Shown here: one piece after another, positions 49,273-58,333 of the stretch
Position numbering within the stretch: the stretch's first letter is position 1
Layout of the letters: each line of letters starts with the position of its first letter
Assembly: GCF_018531495.1 (NCBI RefSeq)
Contig: NZ_JAHDTI010000001.1
Coordinates: 682,001-746,000, forward strand
Direction: 5' to 3'
DNA: 64,000 nt
DNA from: Nonomuraea sediminis
GTDB lineage: Bacteria > Actinomycetota > Actinomycetes > Streptosporangiales > Streptosporangiaceae
Made by a program: the position numbers and the translations under genes
Notes under the pieces: generated by a model
The model's database searches: none
The model's input: only the letters and a program-made list of their open reading frames with translations
Told to the model about the DNA's origin: nothing

Positions 49273-50631
49273 ATGACAGTGGACATCGGGAGCCCGGCCG
49301 TACGTGGGCAGATTCTGCGCGCGGGCGATCCAGGATACGAGGACGCGCGCGCCCTCTTCAACGGCATGATCGACCGCAGGCCCGCCATGCTGGTGCGGGT
49401 CAGCGACGCGGCGGACGTGGCCGAGGCGCTGCGGTTCGCGCGCGAGCACGGGCTCGAGGTGAGCGTGCGCGGCGGCGGGCACGGCGTGGCGGGGCGGGCG
49501 CTGGGCGGCGACCTGGTCATCGACCTGTCGGCGCTGCGCGCGGTGACGGTCGACCCTGACAGCAGGACGGCCGTCGTACAGGGCGGCGCCACCTGGGGCG
49601 AGGTCGACCATGCCACTCAGGCGCACGGGCTGGCGGTGCCGGGCGGGCGCATCACGCACACGGGCGTCGCGGGGCTGACGCTCGGCGGCGGCGAGGGCTG
49701 GCTGTCGGTCAAGCACGGGCTGGCCTGCGACAACCTGCTGGCCGTCGAGCTGGTCACGGCCGACGGCCGCATCCTGCGGGTGGACGACGACATCGAGCCG
49801 GAGCTGATGTGGGCGCTGCGCGGCGGCGGGGGCAACTTCGGCGTCGTGGTCTCCTTCACCTTCCGGCTCCACCCGGTCGGGCCGATGGTCTACGGAGGCA
49901 TGATCGGCTACCGGGTGTCGGACGCGCAGGCCGTACTGGAGCTGCTGGACAGGCTCTACGCGCAAGGGTCGGAGGACTTCGGCGCGGCGGCGGTGTCCAT
50001 GCACGCGCCACCGGCGCCGTTCGTCCCGGCCGACCTGGTGGGGCAGCACATCCTGGCCGTCGTGCCCACCTGGTTCGGCGACGTGGAGGCGGGCGCGCAG
50101 GCCCTCGCGCCGCTGCGCGAGGAGGTGGAACCGCTCATCGACGGGGTCGGGCCGCTGCCGTACGTGGCGCTCCAGGCGATGCTGGACCCCGGCCAGCCGC
50201 CGGGGCTGCGGAACAGGTGGGGAGCGGGATTCGCAGAAAAGCTCACGCCCGAGCTGATCGCGGCCGCGCAGGAGCCGCTGCCGGGCCAACTGGCGCACCT
50301 CATCATCTTGCCGCTGCCCGAGGCGGTCAGGCGGCTGCCCGAGCTGCCGGGTGCCTTCCCGTCGCGAATGGGCGGCCGGTGGCTGGTGCATCCCGTCGCG
50401 ACGTGGGCGGATCCCGCCGAGGACGAGCAGAACCGGGCCTGGGTGGCGCGGATGAACGCGGCCGTCAAGTCGACGGGGACCTACCTCAACGTGGAGGCGC
50501 CCGACGACGACCGCGTCCGGTGGGCGATGGGCGAGACGCGGTACAGGCGGCTGCAGAAGGTCAAGGCCACCTGGGACCCCGACGACGTCTTCCGCCACTG
50601 CGCCCACATCTCCCCCGGGGACGGGTCATGA
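49273..50631 (+). CDS. FAD-linked oxidase (BBE type)
   Basis: The 452-residue product has the PCMH FAD domain: residues 40-60 (LVRVSDAADVAEALRFAREHG), RGGGHGVAGRA with H70 as the likely covalent FAD ligand, GGATWGEVDHATQAHGL, GGGEGWLSVKHGLACDN. The C-terminal berberine-bridge segment (VRWAMGETRYRRLQKVKATWDPDDVFRH) closes it. The usual second FAD-linked cysteine is absent. Such oxidases act on alcohols, sugars or alkaloid-like substrates. It is divergent from the AfsR-like gene (61-bp gap), which may control it. Confidence 0.88.
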   Translation: MTVDIGSPAVRGQILRAGDPGYEDARALFNGMIDRRPAMLVRVSDAADVAEALRFAREHGLEVSVRGGGHGVAGRALGGDLVIDLSALRAVTVDPDSRTAVVQGGATWGEVDHATQAHGLAVPGGRITHTGVAGLTLGGGEGWLSVKHGLACDNLLAVELVTADGRILRVDDDIEPELMWALRGGGGNFGVVVSFTFRLHPVGPMVYGGMIGYRVSDAQAVLELLDRLYAQGSEDFGAAAVSMHAPPAPFVPADLVGQHILAVVPTWFGDVEAGAQALAPLREEVEPLIDGVGPLPYVALQAMLDPGQPPGLRNRWGAGFAEKLTPELIAAAQEPLPGQLAHLIILPLPEAVRRLPELPGAFPSRMGGRWLVHPVATWADPAEDEQNRAWVARMNAAVKSTGTYLNVEAPDDDRVRWAMGETRYRRLQKVKATWDPDDVFRHCAHISPGDGS

Positions 50632-51047
50632 GATTTCGCCACCTGGCGGTGGTGCTCGTCGCGGCGGTGTGTACGGCGTGCGGCGCGAGCCTGCCGAACG
50701 CCTCGCAGCGGGAGCCGCTGCCCGCCGCCGCGAGCGACCCCGCCCTGCCGCAGGCCACGGCGAAGGCCGGATCGGGCGAGCTGTGCAAGGCGATCGAGAA
50801 GCTGGACCCCCAGGCCGCGATGGAGCACGTCAAGCAGGGCCCGGCGGGTATGAAGAAGGCCGCGGACACCTTCGACGACCTGGCCACCGTCGCCCCCGCC
50901 GACGTCGGCGCCGACCTGCGCCAGATCGCCGACGTGTACCGGAAGCTGGCCGACGGGCAGATGGACCCCGCGGCGGCCGGGGAGAAGGTGGGCCCGCTCT
51001 GGCAGGAGTACCTCACCTACGTCACCAAGCACTGCGTAGGAGGCTAG
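50628..51047 (+). CDS. Putative lipoprotein
   Basis: The 139-residue product starts at ATG 50628, overlapping the oxidase stop (ATGA). The signal sequence ends in a lipobox-like VCTAC, with C18 as the lipidation site. The rest is a helical domain with two further cysteines that may form a disulfide. Function unknown. Confidence 0.65.
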   Translation: MRFRHLAVVLVAAVCTACGASLPNASQREPLPAAASDPALPQATAKAGSGELCKAIEKLDPQAAMEHVKQGPAGMKKAADTFDDLATVAPADVGADLRQIADVYRKLADGQMDPAAAGEKVGPLWQEYLTYVTKHCVGG

Positions 51048-51079
51048 AAAATGGGCGGAATTTCTGTCTAAGATTCCCT

Positions 51080-52552
51080 ATGGCCTCCTTGCTCGGTGAA
51101 GAACCGCTGTCTTTGACGCAGGAGCTGGATCTCATCGCGTTTGGGCAGCGGCTTCGCCACCTGCGCAAACAGCGCGGCCTCACCCTGTCCGACCTGGGTG
51201 AACGCGTGCACAGGGCGCCGAGCCAGCTGTCGCTGCTGGAGAACGGCAAGCGCGAGCCCAAGCTGTCGCTGCTCAAGTCGCTGGCGACCGCGCTCGGCGT
51301 CCCGGTCGAGGAGCTGCTGCGCCGCCAGCCGCCCAACCGCCGCGCGCAGCTCGAGATCGCGCTGGAGGAGGCCCAGCGCGACCCGATCTACAGCGCGCTC
51401 GGCCTGGCACGGCTCAAGGTCTCCGCGCGCGTGCCCAACGACGTGCTCGAGCACATCCTCGGCCTGTACGGCGAGCTGCGCGCGCGGCAGGCACGGGGGA
51501 CGGCGACGCCGGAGGAGGCCAGGGTCGCCAACGCCGAGCTGCGGCGCAGGCAGCGGGAGCTGGGCAACTACTTCCCCGACATCGAGAAGGCGGCGGCCGA
51601 GGCGCTGTCGGCGGTCGGCTACCGTACCGGCGCCCTGTCGCAGAGCACGGTGCAGGCGCTGGTCACCCACTTCGGGTACACGGTGCACACCGCGCAGGAC
51701 CTGCCCAGGTCGGTGCGTTCCATCACCGACCTCCGCAACCGCCGCGTCTACGTCAAGCACGAGCAGCTGGGCATGCACACGCCGCGCACGATCCTGCTGC
51801 AGACGCTCGGCCACCTGGCGCTCGGCCACGGCAAGCCGCGCGACTTCGCCGACTTCCTGCGCCAGCGGACCGAGGCCAACTACTTCGCCGCCGCGGTGCT
51901 CGTGCCGGAGAAGGCGGCCGCGCTCTACCTGCAGGAGGCCAAGGCCGACAGGGCGCTGTCGGTGGAGGACCTGCGCGACGTGTTCGCCGTCTCCTACGAG
52001 ATGGCCGCGCACCGCTTCACCAACCTGGCCACCCACCACCTGGATCTGGTCTGCCACTTCGTCCGCAACGACGCGGGCGGCACGATCTACAAGGCGTACG
52101 AGAACGACGGGATCGTCTTCCCCGCCGACGAGCAGGGGGCGATCGAGGGTCAGCGGATGTGCCTGCAGTGGTCGGGACGGCAGGTGTTCCTGTCGCCGGA
52201 CAGGTTCTCGGTCTACTACCAGTACTCGGACTCGCCGACGGGCACGTATTTCTGCGTGGCGCACGTGGATCCGTCGCGGGAGCGGGACTTCGCGATCACG
52301 CTGGGCGTGCCGTTCAAGGAGTCGCGCTGGTTCCGCGGCCGGGAGACGACGAACCGCACCAAGTCCAACTGCCCCAACGGCGACTGCTGCCGCCGCCCTC
52401 CGGCGGAGCTGGCGGAGCGCTGGGAGGGCTACGCCTGGCCCTCGGCCAGGGCCAACTCCCACGTCCTCGCCGCACTTCCGCCGGGCTCGTTCCCCGGCGT
52501 CGACGAGGCGGACGTCTACACCTTCCTCGAACGCCACGCCATCACGGGATAG
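51080..52552 (+). CDS. ramB: RamB/ScfR-family regulator
   Basis: The 490-residue product has an XRE HTH (about 22-75: FGQRLRHLRKQRGLTLSDLGERV, SQLSLLENGKREP), an IrrE-like middle domain whose metal site is degenerate (QTLGHLALGHG, no glutamate) and the C-terminal DUF2083 region with cysteines NCPNGDCC. This is the RamB architecture; RamB represses acetate and glyoxylate-shunt genes in corynebacteria and mycobacteria. Isocitrate lyase lies 2 kb away. No ribosome site precedes ATG 51080; TAAGAT at 51069-51074 suggests a leaderless transcript. Confidence 0.85.
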   Translation: MASLLGEEPLSLTQELDLIAFGQRLRHLRKQRGLTLSDLGERVHRAPSQLSLLENGKREPKLSLLKSLATALGVPVEELLRRQPPNRRAQLEIALEEAQRDPIYSALGLARLKVSARVPNDVLEHILGLYGELRARQARGTATPEEARVANAELRRRQRELGNYFPDIEKAAAEALSAVGYRTGALSQSTVQALVTHFGYTVHTAQDLPRSVRSITDLRNRRVYVKHEQLGMHTPRTILLQTLGHLALGHGKPRDFADFLRQRTEANYFAAAVLVPEKAAALYLQEAKADRALSVEDLRDVFAVSYEMAAHRFTNLATHHLDLVCHFVRNDAGGTIYKAYENDGIVFPADEQGAIEGQRMCLQWSGRQVFLSPDRFSVYYQYSDSPTGTYFCVAHVDPSRERDFAITLGVPFKESRWFRGRETTNRTKSNCPNGDCCRRPPAELAERWEGYAWPSARANSHVLAALPPGSFPGVDEADVYTFLERHAITG

Positions 52553-53330
52553 CCGCATCGGCGTTGATCACGGCTCGGCTGCCCAGCGGCGCCTTCAGCG
52601 TCACCGTGCGCGTGTCGATGCGGAGCATCATGTCGCACATGGTGTCAGGAGCGGACATCCGAACCTCGGCCCCGACGACCACCACGTCGCTCTCCTCACG
52701 CACGAAGATCCTCCGCACGCTATCGCACGACCCGTGGGTGACCTCAAAGGTCAGCGTGGACCCCGGGCCTGGGCGGTAGCTCCGGAAGGGCATGGCATCT
52801 CTCGAGACAGCGATCCTCTCCTCATCCACGGCCGCCTGGTAGACCGTGCCGGGGACACCCTTGACCCAGAGCCGCCAGGCGGGCACGGTCGCGGGGCCGC
52901 GGTTCGTCTCCACCCGCATCGTGGTCATGTGGGCCCTGGTCACCTCGTAGATGTCACATTCGGGTGGGCCGCAGATCGGCCTCGGCGCGCTCTGCGCGAG
53001 CTCGGTTACCACGTAGCCGGCCGTGAGAAGAGGGACGCGCAGACTGGAGCCGTCGTCCCAGCGGATCTCGCCGTAAGCCGGGCCGCGGGGGTTCCCGGCG
53101 CGCAGCCGCCACGTGAGCTCGTCCTCCAGGGCCTTGGCCGTCCTCGGGGACATCGCCGTGGTGTCGCCGACCGGGACGTAGCCGTGCCGCCAGGTCTCGG
53201 CCGCGCCGCTGCTGCGCCAGCGGGCGATGGCGGCGTCGGCGCGCTGGGAGAAGGTGGGTTCGGGGATCGCGCTCGCGCTGGCCGTGGCCGCCAGAAGCGT
53301 GAGGATGCACGCAAGCACGTGTCTGATCAT
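52542..53330 (-). CDS. Secreted protein of unknown function
   Basis: ATG 53330 gives 262 residues with a signal peptide (1-20, cleavage near ASA). The mature domain is beta-rich with two cysteine pairs (CGPPEC, and two single C near 205 and 235). No family recognised. It converges on ramB with an 11-bp overlap of the ends. Confidence 0.65.
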   Translation of the reverse strand: MIRHVLACILTLLAATASASAIPEPTFSQRADAAIARWRSSGAAETWRHGYVPVGDTTAMSPRTAKALEDELTWRLRAGNPRGPAYGEIRWDDGSSLRVPLLTAGYVVTELAQSAPRPICGPPECDIYEVTRAHMTTMRVETNRGPATVPAWRLWVKGVPGTVYQAAVDEERIAVSRDAMPFRSYRPGPGSTLTFEVTHGSCDSVRRIFVREESDVVVVGAEVRMSAPDTMCDMMLRIDTRTVTLKAPLGSRAVINADAAIP

Positions 53331-53386
53331 CGCGCCAGACCCTACCGCGTGCCTGGTCACGTCCGGGTGCTGCGTAAGGTTGGGGC

Positions 53387-54343
53387 GTGACTGACGGGGT
53401 ATCGGGGTGGCACGGCATGCCGGCTGAGGTGGAGGCCTGGCTGCGACGCCGTACCTCGGCGACCGCGGACTGGCCGCTGGGCGCGCTGATCGAGGCGAAG
53501 GCCGCGACGTCCGTGAGCGTGGTGCTGCCCGCGCGCGACGAGCAGGAGACCGTGGGCGAGATCGTCGAGGCGATCCGCCATGAGCTCGACCGGGTCGTGG
53601 ACGAGGTCGTGGTGATCGACTCGCGTTCGCGCGACGACACCGCGCAGGTGGCCTCGCGGGCGGGGGCCAAGGTGTTCGCCCAGGACGACATCCTGCCGCA
53701 CCTGGCGCCGCTGGACGGCAAGGGCGAGGCGCTGTGGAAGTCGCTGGCCGTCACCTCGGGCGACGTGCTGGTCTTCGTCGACGCCGACATCCGCAACTTC
53801 CAGACCTCGCTGGTGACCGGCCTGCTCGGGCCGCTGCTGACCGACCCGACCGTCGCGTACGCCAAGGGGTGCTACGACCGCCCGCTGCGCGGGGCCCCCA
53901 CGGGCGGCGGCCGGGTGACCGAGCTGGTGGCGCGGCCGCTCATCAACCTGCACTGGCCGCAGCTGGCGGGGTTCATCCAGCCACTGGCCGGTGAGTACGC
54001 GGGCCGCCGCTCGGCGCTGGAGCGCGTGCCGTTCATCACCGGCTACGGGGTGGAGCTCGGCCTGCTGGTGGACCTGCTCGAGCTGGCGGGGCTGGACGGG
54101 CTGGCCCAGGTGGACCTCGGCGCGCGCGAGCACTCGCACCAGTCGACCGAGGCGCTGGGCGGGATGGCGGCCCAGATCATGCTGGCCGCCTGGTCGCGGC
54201 TTGAGCGCCAGGGCAAGATCCACGCCTCTCACGAGCCCGCGGTACGGCTGGCCCAGTTCCACCGCACCGATTCCGGTTACGAGGCCTTCACGAGGGACGT
54301 CTCGATCGACGAGCGCCCCCCGATGCTCACGATCCGCGCGTAA
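53387..54343 (+). CDS. gpgS: Glucosyl-3-phosphoglycerate synthase
   Basis: The 318-residue GT-A (GT81) enzyme has VSVVLPARDEQETVGEIVEAI (nucleotide-binding start), VVVIDSRSRDDT, the metal-binding VFVDADIRNF and GEYAGRRSALERVPFITGYGVELGLLVD, characteristic of GpgS. It transfers glucose from UDP-glucose to 3-phosphoglycerate, the first step to glucosylglycerate and methylglucose lipopolysaccharides. GTG 53387 lies 6 bp after TAAGGT (53375-53380), so the mRNA is probably leaderless. Confidence 0.9.
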   Translation: MTDGVSGWHGMPAEVEAWLRRRTSATADWPLGALIEAKAATSVSVVLPARDEQETVGEIVEAIRHELDRVVDEVVVIDSRSRDDTAQVASRAGAKVFAQDDILPHLAPLDGKGEALWKSLAVTSGDVLVFVDADIRNFQTSLVTGLLGPLLTDPTVAYAKGCYDRPLRGAPTGGGRVTELVARPLINLHWPQLAGFIQPLAGEYAGRRSALERVPFITGYGVELGLLVDLLELAGLDGLAQVDLGAREHSHQSTEALGGMAAQIMLAAWSRLERQGKIHASHEPAVRLAQFHRTDSGYEAFTRDVSIDERPPMLTIRA

Positions 54344-54352
54344 AACCACAAA

Positions 54353-54372
54353 GGACCCACCCAGGTGGGTCC
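54353..54372 (+). terminator. Hairpin terminator after gpgS
   Basis: A 9-bp stem GGACCCACC with GGTGGGTCC begins 10 bp after the gpgS stop. Confidence 0.75.
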
Positions 54373-54519
54373 CGTTCGTGACGTTACGGTGCTCGCCTGC
54401 GCGCCCGAATGGCGTGGAAATGACGGGCGGGCAGGGCGTCGGCGGGGGGTGGGTGGTGCGGCCCGCCGTACAAGATCAGCGGGCCGCATCAGCGACATCA
54501 GTCGGCCGCAGCAGCGAGA

Positions 54520-55806
54520 TCAGTGGGCGGCGGCGAACTGCTCTTCCTCGGTTGAGCCCTTGAGGGCCGTGGTGGAGGAGTCGGGGGCGATCGCGGTGCT
54601 GACCAGGTCGAAGTAGCCCGTGCCGACCTCGCGCTGGTGGCGGGTGGCGGTGTAGCCGCGCGACTCGGCGGCGAACTCCGCCTCCTGCAGGTCGACGTAG
54701 GCCGTCATGCCGTCGTTGGCGTACCCCTGGGCCAGGTCGAACATCGAGTAGTTCAGCGAGTGGAACCCGGCCAGGGTGATGAACTGGAACTTGTACCCCA
54801 TGTGCCCGAGCTCCTTCTGGAACTTGGCGATCGTGGAGTCGTCCAGGTGCTTCTTCCAGTTGAACGACGGCGAGCAGTTGTAGGCCAGCATCTGGTCGGG
54901 GTACTCGGCCTTGATCGCCTCGGCGAACTCGCGGGCGACGTCCAGGTCGGGCGTGCCGGTCTCCATCCACAGCAGGTCGGAGTGGGGCGCGTAGGCCAGG
55001 CCGCGCGCGATGCAGGCCTGCACGCCGTTGCGCACCCGGTAGAAGCCCTCGGCGGTACGGTCGCCGGTGGTGAAGCGCTGGTCGCGGGGGTCGACGTCGC
55101 TGGTCAGGAGCGTCGCGGCCTGAGCGTCGGTCCGCGCGATGATCAGCGTCGGCACCCCGCACACGTCGGCCGCGAGGCGGGCCGCGTTGAGGGTCTTGAT
55201 GTGCTGGCCGGTCGGGATGAGCACCTTGCCGCCCAGGTGGCCGCACTTCTTCTCAGAGGCCAGTTGGTCCTCCCAGTGGACGCCCGCGGCACCGGCGGCG
55301 ATCATGCCCTTCATCAGTTCGAAGGCGTTGAGCACGCCGCCGAACCCGGCCTCGGCGTCGGCCACGATCGGCGCGAGCCAGTTACCCGGGTTGCCCTCGG
55401 ACCAGGTGATCTGGTCGGCGCGCAGCAGCGCGTTGTTGATGCGGCGCACGACGGCCGGCACGGAGTTGGCCGGGTACAGGCTCTGGTCGGGGTAGGTCTG
55501 CCCGCCGAGGTTGGCGTCGGCCGCCACCTGCCAGCCGGACAGGTAGATGGCGCGCAGCCCCGCCCTGACCTGCTGCACGGCCTGGTTGCCCGTCAGCGCG
55601 CCGAGCGCGTGCACGTAGTCCTCGCTCTGCAGCAGGTCCCACAGCCGGTTGGCGCCCAGCCGCGCCAGCGTGTGCTCTTCCTGGACCGTGCCGCGCAAGC
55701 GGATCACGTCTTCGGCGCTGTAGGTGCGCTCCACGTTCTGCCAGCGGGGGTCGTTGTCCCACTCGTCCTGCAGCTGCTCGGCAGCTCCCTTGAGGCGATC
55801 GCTCAT
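54520..55806 (-). CDS. aceA: Isocitrate lyase
   Basis: The 428-residue product has the ICL signature KKCGH at 186-190 (catalytic C188), [22 protein letters not shown] (metal and substrate binding) and [13 protein letters not shown]. It cleaves isocitrate to glyoxylate and succinate in the glyoxylate shunt. Its length fits the bacterial AceA/Icl1 class. ATG 55806 has AAAGGAG upstream. The upstream region carries a nested palindrome that is a candidate RamB operator. Confidence 0.95.
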   Translation of the reverse strand: MSDRLKGAAEQLQDEWDNDPRWQNVERTYSAEDVIRLRGTVQEEHTLARLGANRLWDLLQSEDYVHALGALTGNQAVQQVRAGLRAIYLSGWQVAADANLGGQTYPDQSLYPANSVPAVVRRINNALLRADQITWSEGNPGNWLAPIVADAEAGFGGVLNAFELMKGMIAAGAAGVHWEDQLASEKKCGHLGGKVLIPTGQHIKTLNAARLAADVCGVPTLIIARTDAQAATLLTSDVDPRDQRFTTGDRTAEGFYRVRNGVQACIARGLAYAPHSDLLWMETGTPDLDVAREFAEAIKAEYPDQMLAYNCSPSFNWKKHLDDSTIAKFQKELGHMGYKFQFITLAGFHSLNYSMFDLAQGYANDGMTAYVDLQEAEFAAESRGYTATRHQREVGTGYFDLVSTAIAPDSSTTALKGSTEEEQFAAAH

Positions 55807-55882
55807 TATCCGCTCCTTTGTCGTCCCCTGGGGCTTGTGTCGAGTCTGTGCCCTCGCCTGGCCTGTCGATAAGCCACGATGC

Positions 55883-55908
55883 GCGAGAAGATTCGCGAAT
55901 TTTCTCGC
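55883..55908 (-). promoter_or_regulatory. Nested inverted repeat upstream of aceA
   Basis: GCGAGAA (55883-55889) and TTCTCGC (55902-55908) enclose the palindrome TTCGCGAA (55892-55899). It lies 77-102 bp before the aceA start. Binding by the nearby RamB-like protein is inferred. Confidence 0.55.
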
Positions 55909-56028
55909 CAGGAAATGACTGGCCGGTATTCAGTAGAGAAGAATTTGCAGGTTTTCCCGATGGACTAGACCAATGTCGTGAGACGCCGGTGAGACGCCCG
56001 TGGAACGGCCCGCCGACACGCTGAAGCA

Positions 56029-57462
56029 ATGCGAACTCTCACCGCGCCGCTCGCCTGCGGAGCTGCGCTCGTGCTCGGACTTACGGCCTGCAACCCGGTA
56101 CGGCAGGCCCAGCCTGAACCGCCGACCAGCCAGTCCCCCGCCAAGGCCGCCTTACCGCCGGACAAGACCCCGGACGCCCCCGCGACCACCCCCTCGGCGC
56201 AGCAGGCGGAAGGCGTCACCGCGGGTCCCGTCTCCACCGCCTACCCGGTGGAGGGCAGGAACCTCAAGCTGGTCAGAACCGGCGACACCCTGGCGCTGCA
56301 GTTCGACTTCTACAACGGCACCCAGGACCCGCTGTCGATCGACAGCTTCGGCCTGGACGCCCGCGAGCAGCTGATGGCCCTGGTCGACCTGCCCAGGGGC
56401 ACCGCCTACGGCCCGGTCGGCGACTCGGGCGCCGACGCCCGGGTGGCCGCCTCCTCCGACGAGCGGATCGAGCCGGGCGGGTCGGTCACGGTGACCGCCG
56501 TGTTCGCGGCCCCGCCGAAGGAGGCCAGGGAGATGCTGGTGCTGCTGGACGGGCTGCTCCCGGTGAAGGTCCCGATCACGGAGGGCGGCCTGGCCGACAG
56601 CCCGGCGCTGCACGGCGGCCCGGCGGACAAGCCGCGGACGGGTCCGTTGCTGTGCAAGGCGAGCGGCCCGCAGACGGAGACGTTCAAGCTGCCCAGCGAC
56701 GTGCTGTTCGCCTTCGGCAGCGCCCAGCTCTCACCGGCGGCCAAGGCGGCGCTGGCCGCGCTGCGCAACCGGGTGGAGGCCGAGTCCGGCTCCGTCACGG
56801 TCAACGGCCACACCGACGCCATCGGCGACAACGCCTCCAACCAGCGCCTGTCGCAGCAGCGCGCCGCCGCCGTCGACCAGGCGCTGCGCGCGGGCCTGGG
56901 CGGCGAGTTCAGCTACGCCGACAAGGGCCACGGCGAGAGCGAGCCCGTCGCCCCCAACACGCTGCCCGACGGCAGCGACAACCCCGACGGCCGCGCGCAG
57001 AACCGCCGCGTCGAGGTCGAGATCAAGAGCGGCACCCAGGTCAAGCAGCGCACCACCGACACCTCGCTCAGCGACGCGGGCCTCGACGTGCAGGTGGCCG
57101 GCCTGCGACGGATGTCCGGCTACGTACTGGCCGGCGTCAAGGTCACCAACCCCGGCTCCGAACCCGCCATGATCGACTACGACAACTCGTTCACCCCGCA
57201 CGAGCTGACCGCCGGGCAGGTGTCGCTGGCGGGCAAGTCCGGCACCTACGACCTGTGCGCGTTCGACCCGCCGACGTACTTCGACTTCATCGGCACGCTC
57301 AGCCAGCGCTTCAGCCCCGGCAAGCTCGGCATCATCCCCGCCGGGGCCAGCGTGACGCTGTGGGGCCTGTTCCCCGCCCCGCCCGCCGCCACCACCTCGT
57401 TGCAGGTCCAGATCGGCGGGTACGGCGAGCGGCTCCCCGCCGAGATCACCCAGGAAGGGTGA
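56029..57462 (+). CDS. OmpA-domain lipoprotein
   Basis: The 477-residue product has a lipobox (LGLTACNPV, C21), a P/T/A-rich linker, a beta-rich middle domain (about 75-185), an OmpA/MotB peptidoglycan-binding domain (about 220-340: VLFAFGSAQLSPAAKAALAALR, VNGHTDAIGDNASNQRLSQQRAAAV, NRRVEVEI) and a C-terminal beta domain. It is anchored outside the membrane and likely grips peptidoglycan. Similar actinomycete proteins have no assigned process. Confidence 0.85.
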   Translation: MRTLTAPLACGAALVLGLTACNPVRQAQPEPPTSQSPAKAALPPDKTPDAPATTPSAQQAEGVTAGPVSTAYPVEGRNLKLVRTGDTLALQFDFYNGTQDPLSIDSFGLDAREQLMALVDLPRGTAYGPVGDSGADARVAASSDERIEPGGSVTVTAVFAAPPKEAREMLVLLDGLLPVKVPITEGGLADSPALHGGPADKPRTGPLLCKASGPQTETFKLPSDVLFAFGSAQLSPAAKAALAALRNRVEAESGSVTVNGHTDAIGDNASNQRLSQQRAAAVDQALRAGLGGEFSYADKGHGESEPVAPNTLPDGSDNPDGRAQNRRVEVEIKSGTQVKQRTTDTSLSDAGLDVQVAGLRRMSGYVLAGVKVTNPGSEPAMIDYDNSFTPHELTAGQVSLAGKSGTYDLCAFDPPTYFDFIGTLSQRFSPGKLGIIPAGASVTLWGLFPAPPAATTSLQVQIGGYGERLPAEITQEG

Positions 57463-58279
57463 GCCCCGGCCGCAGCACCAGCAGGTAGAACGCGACGATC
57501 GCGATGTACAGCACGAACCCCCAGGCGGGAGTGGGCCACTCCGCCCGCTCCCCCGCCCGCGCGGGCCGCTCGTAGGGCCGCCTCGCCCACATCGTCATGA
57601 AGCCGACCAGCGCCATCCCCGGGCCCCAGCACCCGAACAGCCCCACCAGCACGATCACCGGGTCGCCGCCGATCCCTGCGGGGATCAGCAGCACGAACCC
57701 GATCAGGTAGGGGATCCACAGCCGGCTCACCGTCCGCCGCCGGTCGTCCGCCGTGGTCAGCGGCACCCCGGCGGGCAGCGTGTCCAGCCACATCGTGGCC
57801 AGCGGCCGGCAGGCGAAGTACAGCGCGACCATCGACCCTGCCGCGATGACGTACCTGGCCACCACCGGGATGCCGAAGGTGTCGGCGATCACGGCGGTGT
57901 CGCCGATGGTCAGGAACGGCATCACCACCACGTAGCCGACCGCCGACACGATCCCGGTCATGGCCAGCCACATCATCAGCATCCCGCCGAAGCCGTGACG
58001 CCGCGACGGCCTGCGGTACACGGCGCAGAACAGCAGGCCGACCACGAGGCTGCCGACCGGCCCCGCCGCCGCGATCACCGCGTGCGCGCCGGACGTGGAG
58101 CCCTCCACCGTGGAGTTCTCCACGAATTGGCCGATCGTCGGCGGGTAGCCCAGCACCAGCGCCGCCACGGCGTGCGACCCCTCGTGCAGGAAGACCTCGA
58201 TCAGCTGCGCGATCGCGAAGGTCAGCGCCAGCGGCACCCACGAACGGGTGCCCTGGGAGGTGCTCACAGTGGTGGTCAT
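57446..58279 (-). CDS. Membrane HExxH protein (M50-like)
   Basis: ATG 58279 gives 277 residues with about seven membrane helices and HEGSHAVAALVLG (HExxH at about 34-38), the zinc motif of M50/YwnH-type membrane metallopeptidases. A distal partner motif is not clear, so catalysis is uncertain. It converges with the OmpA gene with 17 bp of overlap. Confidence 0.6.
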   Translation of the reverse strand: MTTTVSTSQGTRSWVPLALTFAIAQLIEVFLHEGSHAVAALVLGYPPTIGQFVENSTVEGSTSGAHAVIAAAGPVGSLVVGLLFCAVYRRPSRRHGFGGMLMMWLAMTGIVSAVGYVVVMPFLTIGDTAVIADTFGIPVVARYVIAAGSMVALYFACRPLATMWLDTLPAGVPLTTADDRRRTVSRLWIPYLIGFVLLIPAGIGGDPVIVLVGLFGCWGPGMALVGFMTMWARRPYERPARAGERAEWPTPAWGFVLYIAIVAFYLLVLRPGLTLPG

Positions 58280-58333
58280 GCCACGGACGCTAGCCACCCC
58301 CGACATCCCAAAATATCCACCGATCGGTGGACG

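Noticed and set aside
51141-53390. A 749-codon rightward open frame
   Set aside because: It overlaps ramB in another frame and reads mainly R, S and A; no domain is seen.
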